A DNA stretch of 64,000 nucleotides from NCBI GenBank assembly GCA_028707125.1, contig JAQTUX010000001.1, positions 1,114,023 through 1,178,022 on the forward strand, read 5' to 3'. Shown here one piece after another: positions 41,971 through 50,500 of the stretch. The notes under the pieces were generated by a model. That model was not told where the DNA came from, did not search any database, and worked only from the letters and a program-made list of their open reading frames with translations. Source of the stretch: Candidatus Omnitrophota bacterium. GTDB taxonomy: Bacteria > Omnitrophota > Gorgyraeia > Gygaellales > JAQTUX01. The stretch's first letter is position 1. The number at the start of each line of letters is the position of its first letter. The position numbers and the translations under genes are program-made.

Positions 41971-42657
41971 CTACTTCTTTTTATCTTTACGTTTTTCTCC
42001 TGAAGGTTGAATATCTGTCTGTTGATTACTTGATGGTTCATATTTCTTAACTGCGCCACTGGGAGTTCCTAAATATCCTGTCGTTCCTGACCGTCTATTA
42101 TCCGCTATATCTTGTAACGAGAAGTTCTCATTATTATAACCAGGATCGTTTGCACCATGAGTATGATAATCTCCTACCACCCTACCGCCCGATGGTCTTG
42201 GCCCTAAAGAGGTACCCGCTTTACTACCAGGATACGGTTTAGTATAAGAGTATGTTCCGTTAGGATTCTCATATACCCATCCACCATATTCCCGTCCTTC
42301 TGAAATTGATTTTGGATTTATATCGTTTACTGCATCTTTTCCAGCTGCATCTTCTGTTGGATAGGGATCACCGGGCTTTAACCCCCAAGGATCTATCCAG
42401 ATTAACGGATTATTATAACAATACAAATATAAATTTGTAGCTAAAAATAAGTGCCCCCACGGATCCCTCTGCAAGAACCTCCCCAGCATTGGCGAGTAGT
42501 GGCGAGCCCTGTAGTAATACAGCCCTGTCTCAAGGTCATACTCCCTGCCGGTGAACATGTAGGGATTGCCGATGGATGAGGCAGTGGATGGCTTGCCGTA
42601 GGCGTCGTAGGTGTAGGATTCAACGGTTGAGCCGGATGAGTCGGTGAGAGCGGTCAC
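41971..42657 (-). CDS. Orphan RHS tip with DUF4329/JAB-like domain
   Basis: 228 codons from a GTG, not a full gene: it has no signal peptide or promoter. The first 65 codons duplicate the end of the RHS core of the neighbouring gene (215 bp identical, up to GRFLQRDP). The rest is a different tip: PGDPYPTEDAAGKDAVNDI, VVGDYHTHGANDPGYNNENFS and GYLGTPSGAVKKYEP. HTHG plus the downstream Ser/Asp is the JAB-like metalloprotease pattern of DUF4329. It is a displaced or silent cassette that could be swapped into the active gene by recombination. Confidence 0.75.
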   Translation of the reverse strand: MTALTDSSGSTVESYTYDAYGKPSTASSIGNPYMFTGREYDLETGLYYYRARHYSPMLGRFLQRDPWGHLFLATNLYLYCYNNPLIWIDPWGLKPGDPYPTEDAAGKDAVNDINPKSISEGREYGGWVYENPNGTYSYTKPYPGSKAGTSLGPRPSGGRVVGDYHTHGANDPGYNNENFSLQDIADNRRSGTTGYLGTPSGAVKKYEPSSNQQTDIQPSGEKRKDKKK

Positions 42658-42675
42658 GCTGCCGAAGCCGTCAAA
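42461..42675. repeat. 215-bp perfect direct repeat, copy in orphan tip
   Basis: Identical by eye, base for base, to 43775-43989. It encodes the end of the RHS core, from FDGFGSVTALTDSSG to GRFLQRDP. Divergence begins abruptly at both ends. Perfect identity implies a recent duplication or ongoing gene conversion. Confidence 0.92.
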
Positions 42676-42877
42676 TAGGCAGATAACTTACGGAGCCTAG
42701 CGAACGTAAGTTATAGGCCGAAGACCACCTGCGAATTTATCCCGAGCTTACGCAGTCCCGACGTATCGTCGGAACAAGTGTTAAGCGAGGGACAAAGCTG
42801 TCAAAGAGCAAAAATATTTGTTTTGCAAGCTAGTAAATTACAGCGCTTTATGTAGAGCGTCTGAAGATCCTTTTTAT
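42676..42877. other. Structured non-coding stretch between orphan tip and immunity gene
   Basis: No convincing ORF. It has a hairpin with a 10-bp perfect stem, ATAACTTACG/CGTAAGTTAT around a 12-base loop (42682-42713). A second hairpin TCCCGACG/CGTCGGA lies within an outer pair GCTTA/TAAGC (about 42750-42790). The layout suggests an end of a mobile or REP-like element that cut the orphan copy. Confidence 0.5.
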
Positions 42878-43267
42878 CTATTCCCCTCCATAAAAATCAA
42901 GTATTTTTCCATTGGTTCGATCAATAAAGATTATTGCAATCCCTCCTAGCATCGGCTTTTTTGGTATATATGAAACTACCCAATACTTTCTTCCATCATT
43001 ATGCAGCTTCCTGATTTTTTCTTGTAAAATAATGGGAAAAAATGAATCGACCTCCTCCCAGGCCATCTCTTCATTATCGGCTGTTATCTTCAAATCGTTT
43101 TCGGATAAAGAATCGCCTCTTCTTTCTAACTCTTTATTTCCTATCCCTATTGCTTCTTCTAAAGTTATCATTAACCCCTCTTCCTGTAATGCATTTGAAA
43201 TTTTGCCCGAGCAACCAGAGATAGATAGGACTAACATAACAGCTAAAGATAATTTTAATAGTTTCAT
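42878..43267 (-). CDS. Lipoprotein, putative immunity to the RHS JAB-like tip
   Basis: 129 aa. Signal peptide with lipobox LSISGC. The mature part has TLEEAIGIGNKELERRGDS, NDLKITADN, RKYWVVSYIPKKP, GGIAIIFIDRTNGKILDFYGG. Its ATG overlaps the RHS stop as ATGA, so it is translated with the toxin. The protein at 41561-41947 shares the same blocks and sits behind the related orphan tip. Immunity function is inferred from position and covariation of the two pairs. Confidence 0.7.
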   Translation of the reverse strand: MKLLKLSLAVMLVLSISGCSGKISNALQEEGLMITLEEAIGIGNKELERRGDSLSENDLKITADNEEMAWEEVDSFFPIILQEKIRKLHNDGRKYWVVSYIPKKPMLGGIAIIFIDRTNGKILDFYGGE

Positions 43268-46200
43268 TTTTTATTAGATGTCCCTTCTTTCAATCCTATC
43301 GGTTCTGTGATCTCTTCTTTTGAATGATCATATTCCTTCTTATTACCACTTGGTGTAATGAGATACCCATCTACACCATTACTATCAGCATAAGGTACAT
43401 CGCCTTGCCATGTGGCCGTTCTGCGGTCATAATAGTTTGAAAAGTTCTCATCATCATAATCTGGGCCGCTTTCCGCACCATGAGAATGATAATATGCAGT
43501 CCCATTAGGTGGTTTATGACCGGGATCCGAACTGTGAGCTGAACCTTCTCGAGGAGGAGTATATGAATACGTTCCATCGCTATTACGATATATCCAACCG
43601 GCGTTTTCTCTGTCCTTCCTTACTGATGGCTCGTGGATATCGTTGAGAGCATCATTTGCAGCATCATCTTGCGTAGGATACCTATCTCCTGGCCTATATC
43701 CCCAAGGGTCTAATAAATTTACAGGGTTGTTGCGAACATACTTATAAAGATTAGAGCCGTCCATGTAATCAAAGGGATCCCTCTGCAAGAACCTCCCCAG
43801 CATTGGCGAGTAGTGGCGAGCCCTGTAGTAATACAGCCCTGTCTCAAGGTCATACTCCCTGCCGGTGAACATGTAGGGATTGCCGATGGATGAGGCAGTG
43901 GATGGCTTGCCGTAGGCGTCGTAGGTGTAGGATTCAACGGTTGAGCCGGATGAGTCGGTGAGAGCGGTCACGCTGCCGAAGCCGTCAAAGTGGTAATAGC
44001 AGCGGAGGTTTAAACCTCCGCTACCGATCATACAGATCGGTTCATCAATACCTGGGCCGTAGATGTATTTCTTGGTTGGGTTGCCTTGGTCGTCATACTC
44101 GGCGATGATTTGGTCGCCGTCGTAGAGGAAGTTGGTGGTTTTGCCATCGACGGTCTTTGAGGTGCGCCTGCCAAAGGGGTCGTATGTGTAGATTGCTTCC
44201 CCGCCAAGATTCGTGGCGGGTCGCAATGACGATGCGCTGATTAGACGGTTCTCGTAGTCATAGGCGTAGGCGAAGCTGCCGTCATTAGCCAGGTTGCCGT
44301 TTGCGTCATAGGCGTAGTTAGTTGTGCCGACTTTTGTGTATTGGTTGAGGTTATTGGTGGTGTAGTTTGTCGTGCGGTTGCCTGTCTCATCATAGTCGTA
44401 GGCAGTGTCAAAGAAGGCAAAGCCGTCAGGGTAGTTGACGGCTGTTAGCTGGTAGGTCTTATCATATTCATAAGAGTGGTCGCCCTGTTCTGTCTGCATT
44501 GTCAAGCGGTTACCCGCGTTGTCGTAGGTGTAGGAATAGGGGTTAGGTATAGAGTTAGAGACATTGGTAAGGGTTGTCAGGCGGCTGGCTGGGTCATAGT
44601 CGTAGAGAGAATAGGTGTTGTTGGGATAGTCAAGCCGCGTCCTGCGGGAGAGGGGGTCGTAGGTGTAGGAGGCGACGGCCCCGCTTTGCCCCATAAATGG
44701 AGCAACTACATTAGTGAGACGGTTGAGTTCATCATATATATAGGTAATGTAGGTATTGTCCGGATATGTTAGTTTAGTACGATTGGAATTGGCGTCATAT
44801 TCATAAAAGACGGATTTATTGCCGGGAGAAGTTACCTTGCTGACGCGGTTGGCTGTATCATAGTCGTAATGTAGTGTTCCGGTTTGATCAATAATATCAA
44901 GCAGCCGGGAGCCGATGTCATACACGTAGTCAACGCTTGATTTATCAGGATAGGTCTTTAAGTCCAGCCGGTTAAGCGGGTCATAGCCGTAGCTGATGAT
45001 CTGGCCTTTGGGGTCTTTCTTGGCTGTGAGGTTGGAACTGAAGTCATAGGCGTATTCCTCTTTTGAGCCGTCAGCATAGGTGGTAGAGATGGGCCGGTCA
45101 AAGCTGTCATAGGCGTAGGTTGTGGTATTTCCTTTGGAGTCGGTAATTTCTTTGAGGTTGCTGTTTGCGTCGTAGGAGTATTCGGTAGTGTTGTCTGCGG
45201 CGTCGGTTACCTTCCATAAGAGGTTACGTTCATCATATTCGTAGCAGGTAGAGTTGCCTTCTGCGTCCTCTACCTGGCTGCGGTTGCCGTTGGCATCGTA
45301 ACTAAAGGTGGTGATATTGCCTAATTCGTCTTTTACGGTCTCTATACGGTCTAAAAGATCATAGGTGTAGTAGGTTGTCTGCCAGGGGTTATCCGTCTCA
45401 CCTGTCTGCCTGCGGAGTTCAATCAAGTTATCATTCTCGTCATATTTATAGATGGTTTCGTAGTTAAAAGGCGGGCTGGATATAGCTTTAATCAGGTTAT
45501 TGTGGCTGTCGTATTCAAAGGTGGTGGTGTTGCCTCTGGGGTCTGTCGTTGTCTTGAGGTTGCCTGCAGTATCATAGGTAAACTGGGTAGCGATGTTAAG
45601 AGCACCCTGTGCAGCGGTTGTCTTGATTAAGTAGCCGGTATCAGGGTTGTATTCGTAGGTAGTTACATTGTTATTGGAGTCGGTTACGCTTGTGAGCTGG
45701 CCAAAGGTATTGTAGGTGAAGGTTACCTCTGGCGTCCTGCCTGAGACAGCCGGATAGGTTATGTTTGTGAGGTTGCCTTTTGAGTCGTATTCATAGGTGG
45801 TGGTGCTGCCTTTGGGGTCGGTTGCGGTCTTAATCTGGTTAAAGCTCGACTCATAGGTAAAGGCAGTTACTATGTCATTTGCAGGGTCATTACTGTCAGG
45901 GGTGTTGGCTTTCTTACGCCTGATTTCTAAGATGTTCCCCTTGTTATCATAGGTGTATTTGACCCAGTTGCCTCTGGGAGAGGTTATCCTGGTGCGCTCG
46001 CGGCCCTGGTTGTATTCGTATTTGGTCTGATAATAAGAAGTGCCGGTATAATACTGCCTCTGGCTTTTTACTGTGCCGTTGGAATTGAGTTCGTATTCTG
46101 TCTTAAAACCCCTGGGGTCAATAAGGGTAGTGAGGTTGGTCTTGTAGGTAAATTGGTATTTGCCGCCTGCGTAGACAAGTTCCTTGACGCGGCTGTCCTC

Positions 46201-47088
46201 ATCATACTCCAAAGATAGGTATTGGCTGCCTCGGGCATCGGCGATAGAGGTTAGCCGGTGTTTATCGTCATAGGTATATACGGTGGTTGTGCCTGCGGGA
46301 TAATCCTCTGTGGGAGGAGTAGTTACATAGATTGGGTTGCCGTCTGAATCGTATTCATATGAAGTCAGGCGGCCGCTGAAGTCCCTTAGCCGGCTTACCT
46401 TATGTTCAGGATTATAGGTAAACTCAATAAAGCGGCCTGAACTGTCGCTAACCTTACTCAATACGGCTGTTTGCGGGTCATACTCCAGAGAGATGACATT
46501 ATTGTTTCGGTCGGTAATTGAATTCAGGCGGCCTTCTAAGCCAAAACGATAGATTAAACCGTGCTTATCATGGATAACATAGCCGCCTGCCTCTTTGGTC
46601 AAAGTATCGTAACAGCCGGCAGGAGCTGTGTAAGAGCCGTCGGAATTCTGCAGGAACTTGTCCTTTGAGCCGTTGGCATTGCGCCTTAGAACGTAATCCT
46701 CCCTACCGTCTGAAAACTCCAACAGGAAGATGTTGTAACTGTGGCTTGTGCCTATGCCAAATGGGCCCTCGTAGGCATCTAAACTACTGTAGAAACGCCT
46801 TATCTCTAAGGGGAGGCCTCGTGAGGGGACAAATAAGTCCTTATTTTGGTAGAAGAAATTACCGTTTGAGATGTCAACAGGGTCTGCTGCCTCTGTCCTG
46901 TTCTTCTGGTTTATATCAGGGGGCTGGGCCGCTGCAGCGTCTGAGGCGTCTACTCCGCCCTCCCCGGAAGCAAGCGAGGCGTCATTCCAACAAGGAAGCT
47001 CGGCAAATGCTACTGGAGATAGAAAAATATTAAAGGCAAAGAAGAAAAGCGTAAATACCGAGATAACCTTTAAGAGGCGGCTATTCAT
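43264..47088 (-). CDS. Secreted RHS-repeat protein with DUF4329/JAB-like tip
   Basis: 1274 aa. Signal peptide (about 1-29), then a DUF6531-type start VDISNGNFFYQNKDLFVPSR, about 25-30 YD repeats (YDxxGNLTxx-like) and the RHS core end MLGRFLQRDP near residue 1104. The tip (about 1105-1274) has YYHSHGAESGPDYDDENFS and GYLITPSGNKKEYD, a JAB-like metal site of DUF4329. Two palindromic elements are inserted in frame (43999-44024 and 44191-44233). No VgrG, Hcp or PAAR genes are near, so Sec export, not type VI, is indicated. Overlaps its immunity gene by 4 bases. Confidence 0.87.
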   Translation of the reverse strand: MNSRLLKVISVFTLFFFAFNIFLSPVAFAELPCWNDASLASGEGGVDASDAAAAQPPDINQKNRTEAADPVDISNGNFFYQNKDLFVPSRGLPLEIRRFYSSLDAYEGPFGIGTSHSYNIFLLEFSDGREDYVLRRNANGSKDKFLQNSDGSYTAPAGCYDTLTKEAGGYVIHDKHGLIYRFGLEGRLNSITDRNNNVISLEYDPQTAVLSKVSDSSGRFIEFTYNPEHKVSRLRDFSGRLTSYEYDSDGNPIYVTTPPTEDYPAGTTTVYTYDDKHRLTSIADARGSQYLSLEYDEDSRVKELVYAGGKYQFTYKTNLTTLIDPRGFKTEYELNSNGTVKSQRQYYTGTSYYQTKYEYNQGRERTRITSPRGNWVKYTYDNKGNILEIRRKKANTPDSNDPANDIVTAFTYESSFNQIKTATDPKGSTTTYEYDSKGNLTNITYPAVSGRTPEVTFTYNTFGQLTSVTDSNNNVTTYEYNPDTGYLIKTTAAQGALNIATQFTYDTAGNLKTTTDPRGNTTTFEYDSHNNLIKAISSPPFNYETIYKYDENDNLIELRRQTGETDNPWQTTYYTYDLLDRIETVKDELGNITTFSYDANGNRSQVEDAEGNSTCYEYDERNLLWKVTDAADNTTEYSYDANSNLKEITDSKGNTTTYAYDSFDRPISTTYADGSKEEYAYDFSSNLTAKKDPKGQIISYGYDPLNRLDLKTYPDKSSVDYVYDIGSRLLDIIDQTGTLHYDYDTANRVSKVTSPGNKSVFYEYDANSNRTKLTYPDNTYITYIYDELNRLTNVVAPFMGQSGAVASYTYDPLSRRTRLDYPNNTYSLYDYDPASRLTTLTNVSNSIPNPYSYTYDNAGNRLTMQTEQGDHSYEYDKTYQLTAVNYPDGFAFFDTAYDYDETGNRTTNYTTNNLNQYTKVGTTNYAYDANGNLANDGSFAYAYDYENRLISASSLRPATNLGGEAIYTYDPFGRRTSKTVDGKTTNFLYDGDQIIAEYDDQGNPTKKYIYGPGIDEPICMIGSGGLNLRCYYHFDGFGSVTALTDSSGSTVESYTYDAYGKPSTASSIGNPYMFTGREYDLETGLYYYRARHYSPMLGRFLQRDPFDYMDGSNLYKYVRNNPVNLLDPWGYRPGDRYPTQDDAANDALNDIHEPSVRKDRENAGWIYRNSDGTYSYTPPREGSAHSSDPGHKPPNGTAYYHSHGAESGPDYDDENFSNYYDRRTATWQGDVPYADSNGVDGYLITPSGNKKEYDHSKEEITEPIGLKEGTSNKK
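43775..43989. repeat. 215-bp perfect direct repeat, copy in active RHS gene
   Basis: Second copy of the repeat at 42461-42675, in the same orientation, 1.3 kb apart. Recombination between the copies would delete the active tip with its immunity gene and place the orphan tip on the RHS shaft. Confidence 0.92.
43999..44024. repeat. 26-bp TTTAAA-centred palindrome inserted in frame
   Basis: The central 22 bases form a perfect palindrome, AGCGGAGG then TTTAAA then CCTCCGCT. In the RHS protein it encodes GSGGLNLRC, just before the conserved YYHFDGFGS core. Same size and layout as the palindrome at 55250-55275. Confidence 0.75.
44191..44233. repeat. 43-bp double-stem palindromic element inserted in frame
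   Basis: Stems ATTGC/GCAAT (outer) and CCCGCCA/TGGCGGG (inner) around AGATTCG. It encodes SSLRPATNLGGEAI, which interrupts the usual RLISAS-YTYDPFGRRTSK sequence of a YD repeat without breaking the frame. The ends CGTCATTGCGA and GAAGCAATC (minus strand) are familiar to me from dispersed repeats in many environmental genomes (unverified). Confidence 0.75.
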
Positions 47089-47518
47089 CTGCTTCCTTGT
47101 TGTTGATTACAACCTCTTTTATTCCAATGGCCGAGGGGCCGGATTTATCCCAGAAATTAACAATTATTTTATGCGTGCCATTTTCGTATTGGGCGGTATC
47201 TAAAACACAACCGAAGGAGAACCGCGCATCGCTGCCTTCTTCAATGCCTGTAGTCTGGTGAATCAATTGTTCATCTAAAAAATACTCTACCAGATACCTA
47301 TCCCGTTCTATTTTATCAGGAACGAGGCTGATGTTAACAAAAATTTTCCCGTAAACCTCCAGCGGCTCTAATTTAGGCGCGGGCGCTGTCATCTTAGAGG
47401 TGCTTTCTTTGGGAAAGATTAGTTCCAAAAGCAATTGTTTGTCGGGCGCCTCTTTTGCTAATGCGCTAAAGTAAAACAAAGTGATAAAAACCATAAGCCA
47501 AAAAAACTTCTTCATCAT
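47081..47518 (-). CDS. Small secreted protein of the RHS operon
   Basis: 145 aa. Signal peptide (WLMVFITLFYFSALA), then an Ala/Pro/Lys-rich spacer and an Ig-like fold: VYGKIFVNISLVPDKIERDR, YLVEYFLDEQLIHQTTG, NGTHKIIVNFWDKSG. It resembles small Ig-like modules that stabilise large secreted partners. It overlaps the RHS start by 8 bases and lies 16 bases behind the giant PPC protein, so all three are made together. I do not recognise a specific family. Confidence 0.65.
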   Translation of the reverse strand: MMKKFFWLMVFITLFYFSALAKEAPDKQLLLELIFPKESTSKMTAPAPKLEPLEVYGKIFVNISLVPDKIERDRYLVEYFLDEQLIHQTTGIEEGSDARFSFGCVLDTAQYENGTHKIIVNFWDKSGPSAIGIKEVVINNKEADE

Positions 47519-47534
47519 CTTACCCGCCTTTATG

Positions 47535-50500
47535 CTAATAGAAAATTTCTGTATGTAAGGTATAACCTTCCGAGTAATTTCCGTCTTTTTCCGCCTGGAT
47601 TACTGCTCTATAGAAACCTTCGGCTAACAACTTTCCCTGGTTATTTCTGCCGTCCCAGATAAAAGAATTACTACCCTGCGCGCAGGGATGGTTATTCAGC
47701 AAATTACGCACCGGATTGCCTTCAGAATCATAAATATTTATCGTAACATTGGCGTCTCTGGGAAGAATAAAAGAAATTATGCTTTCTGAAACAGATGTAC
47801 TGTAAGGATTGTCATAAGGGCTAAAACGCATCGGCCCGACAGCCGGCCTGCTGATTACAGGCCTGCCTCCCACCACCATAATAGAATTCTCATCCAATGT
47901 ATAGCCCCAGATAGCAAAGGTAAAATCAGCGGGGTTAACAAAATTTCCCGCCTCATCCCTGCCGTCCCAGAGTATCTGATGCATGCCTGAAGAAACCGGC
48001 TCCTGATATTTTAACACCCTGACAGCCGGGCCAGAATATCTCTCGTAGCGGACCTTGAGGTTTATTTTGGCTGCCTGGGGTAAAGTATAATTTATGACGC
48101 AGAATTGATTTAAAAGCGGCTTAAAGTCGCCGGCAGAGAGAGTAATGCTTTTAGAGATATCCCTTCCGCCTGTGCCGCGCGGGTCATAGACAACCATGGG
48201 CCTGCCGCCTGCGCTATCCTCAATGATAAAATAGTATGCACCATCAGGCACAATCCTGCCGGTGTTATCTTTTCCGTCCCAGGACTCTGAGTAAGCGCCT
48301 GCCTGCCGATCTTGATTTAGAATAATATTTTTTACTAATTCGTCCCTGCTATTATAAACCTTAATGCTTAAAATGCCTTCGTGTGACATTCTATAAGATA
48401 TGGTTACTGCCCCTCCTGTGTAAGGATTGATTTTGTCCGTAGAAATACGGATGTTAGAAATAAACAATATGGAGACATTCAGATAAACAGAAGATACCTC
48501 TTCTCCGTTCTCTGCTCTGGCGCCTATTTTTATGGTATATCTTCCTTCAGGAAGGTATGCGCCCTGCTCGTCTTTACCGTCCCAGATTGTGCTATGGTTA
48601 CCATAAGAAAGGAATTGATTGTCTGTTAACTTTCTCACCAAGGCGCTTTGCTGGTTATAAATCTCTACGCTGACATAAGAATTCTCGGATAGACTATAAG
48701 AAATGGCGGTTGTTTCGTCTACGCCGTCACCGTCCGGAGAGAAGGGATTGGGCGTAATTCTGGCAGTAGTGATAAATACATTTTTGCTCACGTTAATTGT
48801 CGCTGCCTTCTGTCTGTTAACGCTTCCCGCATTTACAATAAGCGTATATGTGCCATTGGGAACCGGGTTGCCGTTCTGGTCGCGGCCATTCCATTGCAGA
48901 TTTATCAAGTTGCTCTGGGGCTCCGGAGTCAATACTCCATAAACAAACTGCCTGACTATTTGACCGTTACTGTCAAGAACCTTAATATCAAAAAAGCCCT
49001 GTTTAGTGGTTGTAAAGGAAATGTTGGCGATATCATCCAGGATGCGGTTAGGGCCGGGGTCGTTGAATATTTCTCCTGTATCTATGTCTACCCAGGTGCC
49101 GCTTTCGTCCGGAGAAAAGGGATTTGGCATAACCGAAATATCGCCTATATCAGGAATTTCATTTGATAAAGAAATACTATAACTACCCCTAGCATCAATA
49201 TTGTGGTCAGAGACAAAAATGTAATAAATCCCTGCTGCAGGCAAAGAATGAATGATGCTGCCGGAAGTAGAGTCGGCGATCATCTTCCCTGCGTTATCAT
49301 AGAGCCACACATAAGGAGAAAAATAATTATTACCGCTGACTTTAGAAAAACATATATCCGCGTATAAATTATCTCCTTCATTTATGGTAAATCTGTATAC
49401 ATCCATATCTATAGGCGAGGAGATCTCAGAGGTTACTGTCTCGCCGAAGGCGATATTTGTTGCATTTGCCGGATTATTTAAATTCTGCACGCTCATCTTA
49501 TACCCGCCTGTCTTGTAGTTATTATAATCCATTGCGTAGATGTAGTAGGTGCCTGCCCGGGCAAGTGAGACACTTAAGGATGTTGAGGTAGAGGTATAAA
49601 TCCTGTTAAGCTGATTGCCATTGTCGTCATAGACGGCTATGTAAGGCGTAAATACCCCTGTTGTCTTGATGAGATTTATAATCAGAGTATCTGCCGCGCT
49701 TACTGTAAAGGAGTAGGCATCTATTTCAGCGGGAGCCGAGATAGCGGCGTCTATGGTCTGACCCGCAGTTAAGGCAACTGCTCCTGCCGGGTTGTTGAGC
49801 CGCTGCAGGCTAAAGGAATAATTTCCTGAACTTACATATGTAGTGTCAATAATATTTACATATTCATAGTCCGTAAGAATGAGCGCGTATCTGCCTGTCT
49901 TGGGAAGCTTCTCCATGAAATGGTTATCTATTGTATCTGTTGCGGTTGATGTTGAATTCAAATGATTGCCTGTATCGTCATAAAGTGCGGCAGAGACATT
50001 AAAATTGCTACTGCCTCCTGTCTTGGCTAAGGCGACGTAGATATAGTCGTCTTTATTGGCATTAAAGGTATAGGACTTAAGGGGAATAAGGGGCGATAAC
50101 AGGCCTGACTTGCTTTGGCCAAGAGAGATCTCCTCTGCCTGGGCTGGATCATTCATCCGCTGAGCCGTTAAAGCATATGTGCCTGTATGTATGCCAGAGT
50201 GGTCGGTTACAGTAAGCATGAATGTACCTGCGGTAGCAGGCCGGACAAATAAACAGCTGGCTGTCCGGGTATCGCCAGAGGCAATATCTCCACCTTGGGA
50301 GTCAAACAGGCGAAGGTATGGCCGGAATTTATCTCCTCCTCCTATCTTGGCAAAAAGTATGTAGATATTATCGTCTTTAGAGACACTAAGAGAGTATGTG
50401 GCAGTAGGGCTGTCGGATGAGATTGCGCCTGTGACTGTAGTGCCGAAGGAGAGCTGGGTAATATCAGGATTGTTGACGCTCTGCACGCTCATCTTATACA

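Noticed and set aside
43264-47088. Type VI secretion effector
   Set aside because: RHS proteins often are, but this one has a Sec signal peptide and a DUF6531 start, and no VgrG, PAAR, Hcp or EagR gene is nearby.
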